A DNA stretch of 8,288 nucleotides from Gemmataceae bacterium (GTDB lineage Bacteria; Planctomycetota; Planctomycetia; Gemmatales; Gemmataceae): assembly GCA_020847555.1 (NCBI GenBank), contig JADLBT010000026.1:1-8288 (forward strand), given 5' to 3'. The notes below the pieces were generated by a model, which made no database searches, was not told the DNA's origin, and saw only the letters and a program-made list of their open reading frames with translations. Both the position numbers and the translations under genes were made by a program. Shown here piece by piece: positions 1 through 8,046 of the stretch; position 1 is the first letter of the stretch; the number at the start of each line of letters is the position of its first letter.

Positions 1-7
1 AGCGAAA

Positions 8-71
8 GCCCACGGATGGCGCTCCGTGGGTCAAGTCTTCAAGGGTTCATCCACGGGACGCCACCCGTGGG
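8..71. repeat. Pair of inverted REP-like palindromic units
   Basis: Two hairpin units lie head to head. Unit 1 is an 8-bp perfect stem, CCCACGGA (9-16) with TCCGTGGG (23-30), around the six-base loop TGGCGC. Unit 2 is a 7-bp stem, CCACGGG (51-57) with CCCGTGG (64-70), around the six-base loop ACGCCA. The reverse complement of 1-31 matches 49-79 at about 25 of 31 positions, including the flanking GGGCTTT, so unit 2 is an inverted, slightly diverged copy of unit 1. About 20 bases separate the units. The architecture resembles REP/BIME elements, which are usually extragenic and present in many copies; copy number cannot be judged from this window. The pair could also serve as a bidirectional terminator for a gene to the left. 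The palindromes are certain, the class is inferred. Confidence 0.7.
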
Positions 72-79
72 CTTTAACT

Positions 80-482
80 CCTTACTCCCTCCTCCCAGCT
101 GAGCAATCCGTTGCGCACCTCCTGCCGGTTTTCGGCCTGCCGCGGCCCGGCAACGCATTCTGCCAAGGGTTCCCGCCTCGGATCTACCCGCTTTCGGTTC
201 GGCCGCGCCATTTGGTACGGAAACTGCCCTCATCATCAGTGCCCGTCAGCGGACAGTTTCAGCTGCAACAATCGCGGCCCTCGTGACGGCGTTAGGTGCC
301 GCGCAAGGATAAGATGAACAGTGACAGCAGTATGACACTGGTTGGCGAGCCGGGGTAATAACGGCTGCAGAGAAAGAGGCAACGGAGAAGAGGCTGCGGG
401 TCCGGGTCGGCACGATGCCGGCCCGGGCGTGGAGTGAGGAGAGGCGGACCCTGAACCTGATGATCCGAAAGGATGGTGTACG
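80..482. other. Intergenic region without a recognisable gene
   Basis: About 400 bases between the palindromic pair and the DUF1328 gene. Reading frames here give arginine-, proline- and serine-rich translations with no recognisable domain, so none is called. The last part must carry the promoter and leader of the plus-strand gene at 483, but no convincing -35/-10 pair was found. The only clear signal is the ribosome binding site just before 483. Confidence 0.5.
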
Positions 483-653
483 ATGTTGTCCTGGGCACTG
501 ACATTCCTGGTTATCGCCCTGATCGCCGCCCTGTTTGGCTTCACCACCGTCGCCGCCGGCGCGGCCGGGATCGCCAAGATCCTGTTCTTCATCTTCCTGG
601 TTCTGTTCGTGATCGCCCTGCTCGCCGGCATCGGCCGCCGGCCGACCGTGTGA
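483..653 (+). CDS. DUF1328 (UPF0391/YtjA-like) small membrane protein
   Basis: A 56-residue protein recognisable as the DUF1328 family: it begins [20 protein letters not shown], has a central [16 protein letters not shown] segment, and ends with a second hydrophobic stretch and a short basic tail (GRRPTV). Two membrane helices are predicted, at about residues 4-23 and 29-50, joined by a small-residue Ala/Gly turn. This length is typical of the family. The start is supported by AAAGGA at 468-473, nine bases upstream. A competing ATG at 473 is in another frame and gives a charged, non-membrane product, so it is a shadow. The molecular function of the family is unknown; homologues are small inner-membrane proteins often found near stress-related genes. 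Here it stands alone, converging on the DUF1559 gene. Family identification is fairly secure; the role is not. Confidence 0.88.
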   Translation: MLSWALTFLVIALIAALFGFTTVAAGAAGIAKILFFIFLVLFVIALLAGIGRRPTV

Positions 654-690
654 CGCCGCGCCGGAGGAGAAGCGGCCGCCCGCGCATCAT

Positions 691-720
691 CTGCTGGGTG
701 AGCCCAGGTTCCAGCAGTTT
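691..720 (+). terminator. Candidate terminator hairpin after the DUF1328 gene
   Basis: A 7-bp perfect stem, CTGCTGG (691-697) with CCAGCAG (711-717), is followed by TTT on the plus strand. It lies in the 120-base convergent gap, 38 bases after the DUF1328 stop codon. An alternative inner hairpin, CTGGG (694-698) with CCCAG (703-707), uses part of the same bases. The T tract is only three long, so intrinsic termination would be weak. On the minus strand no T tract follows. Position and symmetry support the call; efficiency is unknown. Confidence 0.35.
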
Positions 721-773
721 CATGGCCGCCACCGTCTCCCGCTCGCAGGCCCGGCCTCTCACGATGCGCCACG

Positions 774-1715
774 TCAGTAGTCGTTGGCGTTGACGACCTC
801 GCCGCCGGCCCGGGTGCAGAGGGCGGCGAAGGGGAGCAGCGGGATCGTGTCGCTGAGGAACTGGACGTGGCCGTCGGCGAACACGAAGTTGGCGCCGCCG
901 GTGTGGAAGGCGTAGGGCTCGTTCTCGTTCGTCGCATTGATTGCCCGCGGGGTGAGGGCCGGTCCCCGCCCCTGGACCGACCCGTCGTCGTTCGATCCGT
1001 CCAGGCTGAACGGCCCTTCGCTGTCGATCCACCCCTGCCCCTGGTCGTTGGCGAGAGTCGTCGCCGTCGTCCCGCGGAAGACCAGCGGCCGGGCGGCGCA
1101 TTCCACGAGCGCGATCGTGTTCGACGTCCCGTCGGCGACCTGGGCCAGCCGGACCGCCGAGTTGCGGAACATGACCGACCGATTGGTTGCGGCGGTGGCG
1201 TAGAGGGTCGGGTTGATGGTGGACTGGACGCCCATGATCGCCTCGTAGTCGGTCGGCGCCAGCGGCTTGGCGAACGTCATCGCCGGACGCGGAGCCTTGG
1301 CGACGGCGGACGTCACGGCCTGGCGCTGCGGGACACTCGGACACTGGAACAGGGTGATCGGGAATGGCGCGACGTCGAGGTTGACGCCCTCCCACCAGTG
1401 GACCCGGAAGTCATACAGGCGCTTCAGGTTCTCCTGTTCGATGAATGGCAGCAGCAGGGCGCGCCAGCCGACGTACTTGCCGGCCGGGTTGCCGGGGCCA
1501 GCCACCGTCCACCCGGACGCCGGGAACACCCTGCGGCTGTCGTGGAAGTTGTGCAGCGCGAGGCCGAGTTGCTTGAGGTTGTTCTGGCAGCTGGCCCGGT
1601 CGGCGGCCTCCCGGACCTTCTGGACGGCCGGGAGGAGCAGGCCGATCAGGACGGCAATGATGGCGATCACCACGAGAAGCTCGATCAGCGTGAACGCCGA
1701 CCGCGTGCGAGTCAT
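774..1715 (-). CDS. DUF1559 protein with prepilin-type N-terminus and H-x9-DG motif
   Basis: A 313-residue secreted pseudopilin-like protein. It begins MTRTRSAFTLIELLVVIAII: a short basic leader, a prepilin peptidase site before Phe8, Glu at position +5 of the mature form, and one hydrophobic helix. LLPAVQKVREAADR and the NNLKQLGLALHNFHD segment follow, the hallmark start of the DUF1559 (SBP_bac_10) domain. Near the C-terminus His271 and Asp281-Gly282 form the H-x9-DG motif within FHTGGANFVFADGHVQFL. Residue -1 is Ala rather than the usual Gly. ATG 1715 is chosen because the cleavage motif must be near the start and because GCGGAG precedes it with GGAG eight bases upstream; the in-frame ATG at 1850 would add 45 residues that bury the leader. 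Planctomycete genomes carry many paralogues, thought to be exported and linked to type II/IV pilus-like machinery, but their role is unknown. It is monocistronic and 255 bases downstream of the signalling cluster. Confidence 0.93.
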   Translation of the reverse strand: MTRTRSAFTLIELLVVIAIIAVLIGLLLPAVQKVREAADRASCQNNLKQLGLALHNFHDSRRVFPASGWTVAGPGNPAGKYVGWRALLLPFIEQENLKRLYDFRVHWWEGVNLDVAPFPITLFQCPSVPQRQAVTSAVAKAPRPAMTFAKPLAPTDYEAIMGVQSTINPTLYATAATNRSVMFRNSAVRLAQVADGTSNTIALVECAARPLVFRGTTATTLANDQGQGWIDSEGPFSLDGSNDDGSVQGRGPALTPRAINATNENEPYAFHTGGANFVFADGHVQFLSDTIPLLPFAALCTRAGGEVVNANDY

Positions 1716-1805
1716 CGCAGGTTCTCCGCTTCGTCTGAGGTGGACTGCCAGTGGAGCGAGATGCGTGGAGCCGCTGCGCGAGTCCGGAAAGGCAGCTTGG
1801 AGGAC

Positions 1806-1834
1806 ATCATCCCCGGCGGCGGAGGGTCCGACAA
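1806..1834 (-). promoter_or_regulatory. Possible sigma70-like promoter for the DUF1559 gene
   Basis: On the minus strand TTGTCG (1834-1829) and GATGAT (1811-1806) are separated by exactly 17 bases, each matching the TTGACA/TATAAT consensus at four of six positions. The interval between the ANTAR gene and the DUF1559 gene is about 255 bases and otherwise featureless, so a separate promoter for the pseudopilin gene is expected. This would give a 5' leader of roughly 80 bases. Planctomycete promoters are poorly defined and a four-of-six match can arise by chance. Confidence 0.25.
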
Positions 1835-1970
1835 GCAAAATCGGCTCCACGGTCCGGGAGAGAGAAGCAATGGCCCCCCTCTCGCCGGCCCGTGTCTGAG
1901 ACGCTGGCGGATGCAGGTGCGACCGGGGGCGAGTGTGCGGTTTCGGGGCACGGGTGTGCGGAGCGGGCGC

Positions 1971-2569
1971 TCACTCCCCCCCTCCGGAGGGCTCGACCGC
2001 CTCCTCACTGATCAGGATCATTTCCGCGATGTCCCGCAACTTGCGGCTCTTCTGGCTCGCCAGTTTCTGCATGCGGCGGAACGCCTCGTGTTCATCCAGG
2101 CGCGTGCGCTTCATCAGCACGCCCTTGGCCCGCTCGATCAATTTCCGGTCGGCGAGCGCCTGGCGCAGGTCCGCCGCCTCTTGGCGCAGCATCTCGAACT
2201 GCTCGAAGCGGCGAATCGCCAGCGCCATCACCGGCTCGAGGTCGGCCTGCTTGATCGGCTTGACGAGATAGCCCATGACGTGGTCCGCTTCCGCACGCGC
2301 AATCAGGTCCGAGTCGTGGTAGGCCGACACCAGCACGACCGGCACCGGCCGTTCGGCGTATATGGACCGGGCGGCGTCGATACCGTCCATCTCCGGCATC
2401 TTGATGTCGGTCAGGACGAGGTCGGGGGTCGCCGTTCGACATTGCTCGATGAGGTCGCGGCCGTTCTCGGCCACGGCCACCACCTGATGCCCCAGGCGCG
2501 GCAGGATTTTGCGGAAGTAATCGCGCATATCCGGCTCGTCGTCGGCCACGGCGATGCGCAGCGCGGGTT

Positions 2570-2573
<4 letters not shown>
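1971..2573 (-). CDS. Response regulator with receiver and ANTAR RNA-binding domains
   Basis: A 200-residue cytoplasmic regulator. Residues 1-120 form a receiver domain with acidic Asp11, Asp12 and Glu13, phospho-acceptor Asp56 (TDIKMPEMDG), Ser83 and Lys105 (VKPIKQ). A coiled-coil linker (about 120-143) leads into an ANTAR domain (about 140-190) with the family signature RKLIERAKGVLMKR, a central EHEAFRRMQKLA and the final helix RKLRDIAEMIL. ANTAR proteins (AmiR, NasR, EutV, PdtaR) bind paired stem-loops in nascent RNA and prevent termination, or regulate translation, when phosphorylated or dimerised. The REC-ANTAR layout and length match the EutV/PdtaR type. Its ATG overlaps the stop of the upstream kinase gene (ATGA, 2570-2573), so the two are translationally coupled; a weak GAGG sits four bases upstream. 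It is the only member of the cluster with an output domain, hence the likely effector. No target gene can be named from this window. Confidence 0.93.
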
Positions 2574-4060
<1,487 letters not shown>

Positions 4061-4128
4061 GGCTCTCTAAGGCGGGGCGTTCGTCGGGGGTTCTCGCTCG
4101 TGTGCGGCGGGATGAAGGATCGGGGGTA

Positions 4129-4190
4129 GGGTTGTCGTTCGGTACGGAGTGCGCGCGGCCCGCATTCGCTGGCCCCTGGCTCCACAACCC
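4129..4190 (-). other. Intercistronic inverted repeat between the two kinase-regulator pairs
   Basis: On the minus strand GGGTTGT (4190-4184) begins two bases after the stop codon of the double-receiver gene and pairs perfectly with ACAACCC (4135-4129), enclosing 48 bases. Within these, GGCC (4174-4171) can pair with GGCC (4160-4157) around a ten-base loop. The 131-base gap 4061-4191 contains no gene. The structure could be a processing or stability element, a weak terminator (no T tract follows), or an attenuation site between the two halves of the cluster. A 7-bp inverted repeat over this distance can also occur by chance in GC-rich DNA. Confidence 0.35.
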
Positions 4191-4191
4191 G

Positions 4192-4941
4192 CTAGCCTCG
4201 CTCCTCGCTCGCCGCGTGGGTCAGTTGCTCCAGCACGCTCAGGAGGCGTGGGACGTCGAACGGCTTGTAACAGACGGCATCGACACCCTCCTGGCGCACC
4301 CTGTCGATCAGCTGCTCCATCTCCGGACGGAGTCCGGTAATCAGCACGGTCCGCGCCCTGGGGTTGCTGGTGCGGACCAGGTGGAAGACGTTCGTGCCGT
4401 CGCCGTCGGGTAACCGCATGTCGATCAGCACGACCTGGAACGCCTGGCCGCGCAACCGCGCCGCCGCTGCACGCTCGTCGTGAGCGAGACAGACGCGGAA
4501 GCCGCGGTCCCGGAGGATGTCCCACAGCGCCTGGCACAGGTCGTGATCGTCATCGACCACCATCACCAGCGGCTGGCCGAGCGCCTCCTCGACCAGCGCG
4601 AGCAGGCGTGGGAAATCGACCGGCTTGGACAGCACCTGCCAGGCGCCGGCAGCCAGCGCCTCCTCCCGGACCGCTTCGTTGGCGAACGCGCTGACGATCA
4701 GCGCCACCGTCCCGGCGCGGGTTTTCTTGATCTCCCGGTACAGCGTCAGGCCGTCCATCCCGGGCATCTTCAGGTCGAGCAGGGCGACGTCGAACGGCTC
4801 GGCTCGGATCCGCTCCAGGGCCGACGGCCCGTCGTGGGCAACGGCAACGCGGTAGCCGAGGTCGGCGAGGATGTCAGACAGATTCCGGCAGGTATCGACG
4901 TCGTCGTCCACCACGAGGATGGAGGGGGCGGTATCTTTCAT
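4192..4941 (-). CDS. Tandem double-receiver (REC-REC) response regulator
   Basis: A 249-residue protein made of two receiver domains with no output domain. REC1 (about 7-122) has Asp12-Asp14, phospho-acceptor Asp56 (LLDLKMPGMDG), Ser84 and Lys106 (LSKPVDF). REC2 (about 125-243) has Asp130-Asp132, phospho-acceptor Asp174 (LIDMRLPDGDG), Thr202 (ITGLRPE) and Lys226 (YKPFD). Both active sites look complete, so both could be phosphorylated. Stand-alone tandem receivers usually act as phosphate shuttles or sinks, or as phosphorylation-controlled binding partners. ATG 4941 is chosen because the receiver begins directly after it and AGGAGG lies ten bases upstream; an in-frame extension to 5310 would add 123 arginine- and glycine-rich residues that are only a shadow of the kinase gene. 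The start overlaps the stop of the globin kinase gene (ATGA, 4938-4941), pointing to translational coupling. Its natural donor is therefore that kinase; passing phosphate on to the downstream REC-PAS kinase is inferred. Confidence 0.93.
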   Translation of the reverse strand: MKDTAPSILVVDDDVDTCRNLSDILADLGYRVAVAHDGPSALERIRAEPFDVALLDLKMPGMDGLTLYREIKKTRAGTVALIVSAFANEAVREEALAAGAWQVLSKPVDFPRLLALVEEALGQPLVMVVDDDHDLCQALWDILRDRGFRVCLAHDERAAAARLRGQAFQVVLIDMRLPDGDGTNVFHLVRTSNPRARTVLITGLRPEMEQLIDRVRQEGVDAVCYKPFDVPRLLSVLEQLTHAASEERG

Positions 4942-6119
4942 CCCGGCTGGTCCTCCTGGACGAGGTCGGCGGCCAGGCGCACGGTGAACGTGCTCCCCCG
5001 ACCCGGCTCGCTGGCGACGTGCAGCCCGCCCCGGTTCTTTTCCAGGATCGCGCGGGCGATGGCCAGCCCCAGGCCCAGGCCGCGCGCCTTCGTCGAGAAC
5101 AGCGGCTCCATGACGCGGCCCAGCTCTGCCGGCGGGATGCCGACGCCGGTGTCGGCGACCGTCGTCTCCACCGCGTCGCCCACCTGCCGGGCGGCGACGG
5201 CCAGCGTCCCACCGTCTGGCATCGCTTCCCGGGCGTTGCGGAACAGGTTCGCGAAGACGATGCGCACCTGGTCGATGTCCGCAAGCGCCTGCGGCAGCGT
5301 GTCCGGGCAATCGACCATCACCCGGACGTTGTCCGGGACCGGGTTGAACTCCAGCGCCTCGCGGACGCAGCGCCCGATCGAGAACGGGCGCAGGCTCGGC
5401 ACCGGCATCCGGGCGAAGTTCGACAGGGCGGTGATCACCCCATCGGCGAGCGACACCTGACGCTCGATCCGCTGCAGGTGCTCGGTCTTTTTCTCGGCGG
5501 TCAGGGTGCGGGCGTTGAGCAGAAAGTAGACGGATGTCTTGACGACGTTGAGCGGGTTGCGCAGCTCGTGGGCGACGCCGCCAGCGATCTGGCCGATGGT
5601 GGCCAGCCGCTCGGCCCGCTGGAGCCGGTCGCTGTACTCCGCCTGGTAGGCGTCCTCAATGATCGCCAGGTCGAGGTCGAGCAGCTTGTTCAGAGCCCGG
5701 CTGGTGGTGAGGATGACCTCCGAGTTGTCGGCGAAGCGCCCGTGCAGGCCGCGCAGCAGGCCGTTGCGCAGGCGGGAGAGGGCCACGTTGGTGTAGACCT
5801 GGTCGAGACCGATCTCGACGTGGCGCCAGCCGACGCGCCACCGGCGAGCGACGTAGGCGAGGTCGTACGGTCCCCAGAGCAGTTCGCGAAGCCACTGCCC
5901 CAGGGTGCCCTTGAGGCGCTCGATCTGTTCCGCCCCGCCGGTGATGACCTTGCGCGTGTCGGGGTGGCGGTCGATCTCCTCGTAGAAATCGCGGATCAGT
6001 TCGGGGAGGAGAGGTTCAAGGGCGGGCGCGGCGGCGTAGATCAGACGCGCGTCGTCGTCGGTCCAGTGGAGGTAGGCCTGGAGTTCCTGGTAGTGTCGAA
6101 AGAGTGCATCGGGTTCCAT
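4938..6119 (-). CDS. Globin-coupled (haem) sensor histidine kinase
   Basis: A 393-residue soluble kinase. Residues about 5-160 resemble the protoglobin/globin-coupled sensor domain: helices containing LLPELIRDFYEEIDRHP, then AEQIERLKGTLGQWLRELL, then ARRWRVGWRHVEIGL, in which His100 occupies the expected proximal haem-ligand position of the R-x-G-x2-H-x2-IGL pattern, followed by a Tyr-containing helix (109 onward). The DHp domain has ERLATIGQIAGGVAHELRNP with phospho-acceptor His184 and an intact HExxN core. The ATP-binding domain has N-box NLFRNAREAM (291-300), G1 DTGVGI (323-328), F-box EPLFSTK, G2 GLGLGLA and G3-like EPGRGSTF. Family members sense O2, NO, CO or redox state through haem; the ligand here is inferred, not shown. 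There is no signal peptide or membrane segment, so it should act in the cytoplasm. It is the first gene of the cluster and overlaps the double-receiver gene by four bases. No clear Shine-Dalgarno precedes ATG 6119, but the globin domain starts right there. Confidence 0.9.
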   Translation of the reverse strand: MEPDALFRHYQELQAYLHWTDDDARLIYAAAPALEPLLPELIRDFYEEIDRHPDTRKVITGGAEQIERLKGTLGQWLRELLWGPYDLAYVARRWRVGWRHVEIGLDQVYTNVALSRLRNGLLRGLHGRFADNSEVILTTSRALNKLLDLDLAIIEDAYQAEYSDRLQRAERLATIGQIAGGVAHELRNPLNVVKTSVYFLLNARTLTAEKKTEHLQRIERQVSLADGVITALSNFARMPVPSLRPFSIGRCVREALEFNPVPDNVRVMVDCPDTLPQALADIDQVRIVFANLFRNAREAMPDGGTLAVAARQVGDAVETTVADTGVGIPPAELGRVMEPLFSTKARGLGLGLAIARAILEKNRGGLHVASEPGRGSTFTVRLAADLVQEDQPG

Positions 6120-6162
6120 GGCGTACCGTGAGGTGCGGATAGGCGACCGAAGCGCGATCGGC

Positions 6163-6224
6163 CCGGCCGCCGTGGCCAGGGGTGGCTGTCACCCGGGCTC
6201 GGACGGTCCGCCCTGGGCCGTCCG
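6163..6224 (-). promoter_or_regulatory. Structured leader upstream of the globin kinase gene
   Basis: Reading the minus strand toward ATG 6119 there are three stem-loops. The first is CGGACGG (6224-6218) with CCGTCCG (6206-6200) around 11 bases. The second is GGGTG (6194-6190) with CACCC (6184-6180), loop ACAGC. The third follows immediately: CTGGCC (6179-6174) with GGCCGG (6168-6163), loop ACGGC, containing one G-U pair. The last two share the loop pattern A-C-purine-G-C. No convincing promoter was found; the AT-richest patch, at about 6236-6246, contains CATAAA but has no good -35. Because this cluster encodes an RNA-binding ANTAR protein, a structured leader could be a regulatory target, but classical ANTAR sites have six-base loops whereas these have five. 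Confidence 0.35.
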
Positions 6225-6267
6225 GTCCTCGCACTTTTATGGTAAAGCTCATCCACCGGCTTGACCA

Positions 6268-6289
6268 GGGACACTCCTCCGCCTGTCCC
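6268..6289 (-). terminator. Hairpin just after the amidohydrolase stop codon
   Basis: On the minus strand GGGACA (6289-6284) pairs perfectly with TGTCCC (6273-6268) around a ten-base GA-rich loop, starting two bases after the TGA at 6294-6292. The position fits a terminator or 3'-end stabiliser for the amidohydrolase transcript. No T tract follows, so intrinsic termination is uncertain and read-through into the kinase cluster is possible. Confidence 0.3.
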
Positions 6290-6291
6290 GG

Positions 6292-7998
6292 TCACCTCGC
6301 CTCGTACACAACCCGTCCGCCGACGACGGTCAGCAGCACCCGCGCCCGGGCGATGTGGTCGCGCTCGGCCGGGGCCAGGATGTCGCGCGACAGCACGACC
6401 AGGTCAGCCAGCTTGCCCACCTCCAGCGACCCGCGATCCTTCTCCTGGAAGGCCGCGTACGCCGACGTCAGCGTGTACGCCTCGACGGCTTCCGGCACGG
6501 TGATCCGCTGCTCGGGGAACCAGCCGCCCGGGTGCTTGCCGTCGAGGGTGCGGCGATTGACGGCGGCGTCGATGCCGAGCAGCGGATCGAGCGGGGCCAC
6601 GCTCCAGTCGGACCCGAACGCCACCTTCGCCCCGACGTCGAGCAGGGACCGCAGGGCGTACGACGAGGCGCACCGCTGCTTGCCGATCCGACCCTCCGCC
6701 CACCGGCCGTCGTCGATGATGTGGTACGGCTGCAGCGACGCGACCACGCCCAACTCGGCGAACCGGCGGTAGTCCTGCGGGCGCAGGTGCTGGGCGTGCT
6801 CGACGCGCAGCCGGCGGTCGCGCGGGCCGTTCTTCTTGCCTACCTCCGCGAAGATGTCGAGCAGTTCGGCGTTGCCGCGGTCGCCGATGGCATGCACCGC
6901 GACCCCCAACCCCGCGCGATCGGCGGCGAGGATGTCGTCGCGCAGCCGGCTCAGCGGGGTGAAGAACAGGCCGGTGCTGCCCGGCTCGTTCCGGTAGGGC
7001 TCGAACATCTTGGCGGTGCTGGACCCGAGCGAGCCGTCGATGAAATCCTTCAGGCTGCCGAGCTGAATCCACTCGTCGCCGAAGCCGATCGCGATACCGA
7101 CGTCCGCCAGCCCCTTCCAGCTGCGCAGCGGCCAGTAGAGCCGGATGCGGACGGTGAGGTTCCCGCTGCGGCGCATCTCCTGCAGGACACGCAGGAGGAT
7201 GCGCCGCGTCACGGCGTCGCTGCCGTCCATGTCCTGGACGCTGGTGACGCCGTACCTGCGCGCCTCGGCCAACGCGGCGCGGATCGCCTCGGCAATCTCG
7301 CCCTCGGTGGCGCGCGGCACCAGAACGCCTACGAGCCCCATCGCCGTGTCGCGCAACACGCCGGTCGGCTCCTTGCCGCCGGGTTTGCGCACGATGACGC
7401 CGCCGGTCGGGTCGCGCGTGGCGGCCGTGATGCCGGCCATCTTGAGGACGCGCGAGTTGACGATCGCCATGTGTCCGTCGTAGCGGCTCAGGAAGGCGGG
7501 ACGGTCGGGAACATACCTGTCGATCATCTCCGCGGTGGGCAGCTTGCCGCCGAAGGTGCGGTCGTGGTCCCAGTTGCCGCCGAGCAGCCAGCGGTCGCGC
7601 GGCAGTTTCTGGTCGAACTCGCGCAGCCGGCGGCCGAACTCGGCCTCGTCCTTCGCATCCTTGAGGGCCACCTGGGCGAGCCGCCTGCCCCCGCTGAGCA
7701 GGTGCAGGTGGCTGTCATGGAAGCCGGGGACGACGCGGCGGCCCTGCAGGTCGATCACCTTCGTCTTCGGTCCAATGAGGGGGCGCACGTCGGCGTCGGA
7801 ACCGACGGCGAGGATGCGCCCCCGCCACGCGGCGAGCGCCTCGACCTGCGGTTGGGCCTTGTTGACGGTCCAGATCTTGCCATTGCGCAGGACCAGGTCC
7901 GCCGCGACGGGAGCGGCCTTTGTCGGTGGTCCTTCGCCGGAGAGGAAGGTGGACGGGAGCAGGGCGGCCAGCAGCAGGGCGGGGAGAGCGGGTTTCAG
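6292..7998 (-). CDS. Exported metal-dependent amidohydrolase (Amidohydro_3, YtcJ/NfdA-like)
   Basis: A 568-residue TIM-barrel hydrolase of the Amidohydro_3 family. With residues counted from the CTG at 7998, an N-terminal signal-like segment (Lys2, then Ala/Leu-rich 5-19) leads into the beta-sandwich start ADLVLRNGKIWTVN. Metal-binding HDSHLH (His97, His99), LKDFIDGS with Lys317, HAIGDRGN (His369), VEHAQH (His401) and FGSDWSV (Asp464) follow. The C-terminal GSLEVGKLADLVVLSRD closes the composite sandwich. Relatives hydrolyse amide or formamide bonds; the substrate cannot be predicted. No in-frame ATG, GTG or TTG lies between the upstream stop at 8061 and the signal peptide. The CTG at 7998, with GGAG eight bases upstream, is the best start; the in-frame ATG at 8181 would overlap the upstream gene and bury the signal. 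ATG 8047 is in another frame and would reach this protein only if the G run at 8001-8006 held an indel. The gene has the orientation of the signalling cluster, but no functional link is evident. Confidence 0.88.
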   Translation of the reverse strand: MKPALPALLLAALLPSTFLSGEGPPTKAAPVAADLVLRNGKIWTVNKAQPQVEALAAWRGRILAVGSDADVRPLIGPKTKVIDLQGRRVVPGFHDSHLHLLSGGRRLAQVALKDAKDEAEFGRRLREFDQKLPRDRWLLGGNWDHDRTFGGKLPTAEMIDRYVPDRPAFLSRYDGHMAIVNSRVLKMAGITAATRDPTGGVIVRKPGGKEPTGVLRDTAMGLVGVLVPRATEGEIAEAIRAALAEARRYGVTSVQDMDGSDAVTRRILLRVLQEMRRSGNLTVRIRLYWPLRSWKGLADVGIAIGFGDEWIQLGSLKDFIDGSLGSSTAKMFEPYRNEPGSTGLFFTPLSRLRDDILAADRAGLGVAVHAIGDRGNAELLDIFAEVGKKNGPRDRRLRVEHAQHLRPQDYRRFAELGVVASLQPYHIIDDGRWAEGRIGKQRCASSYALRSLLDVGAKVAFGSDWSVAPLDPLLGIDAAVNRRTLDGKHPGGWFPEQRITVPEAVEAYTLTSAYAAFQEKDRGSLEVGKLADLVVLSRDILAPAERDHIARARVLLTVVGGRVVYEAR

Positions 7999-8046
7999 GA
8001 GGGGGGCTCCGAAACAGGTGAACTCCTGCCTCCAGACAGGCGGCCA

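Noticed and set aside
8..71. The two six-base-loop hairpins considered as an ANTAR target, since paired hexaloops are the ANTAR signature.
   Set aside because: Loops TGGCGC and ACGCCA (or their complements) do not have A at position 1 with G at position 4, and the units are inverted copies of one another, which fits a REP-type repeat better.
219..247. GGAAAC followed by CGTC, resembling an ECF sigma factor promoter upstream of the DUF1328 gene.
   Set aside because: The spacing is 19 bases, outside the usual 16-17, and it is more than 200 bases from the gene start.
1716..1850. In-frame extension of the DUF1559 protein to ATG 1850.
   Set aside because: It would place 45 residues before the prepilin leader; the ATG at 1715 has a good ribosome binding site and the normal leader length.
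1961..1972. GAGC/GCTC hairpin at the end of the ANTAR gene as a terminator.
   Set aside because: Only four base pairs with no T tract, overlapping the stop codon; not distinguishable from chance.
4942..5310. In-frame N-terminal extension of the double-receiver protein by 123 residues.
   Set aside because: It lies wholly inside the kinase gene in another frame, is Arg/Gly-rich, and the start at 4941 has AGGAGG, an ATGA overlap and an immediate receiver fold.
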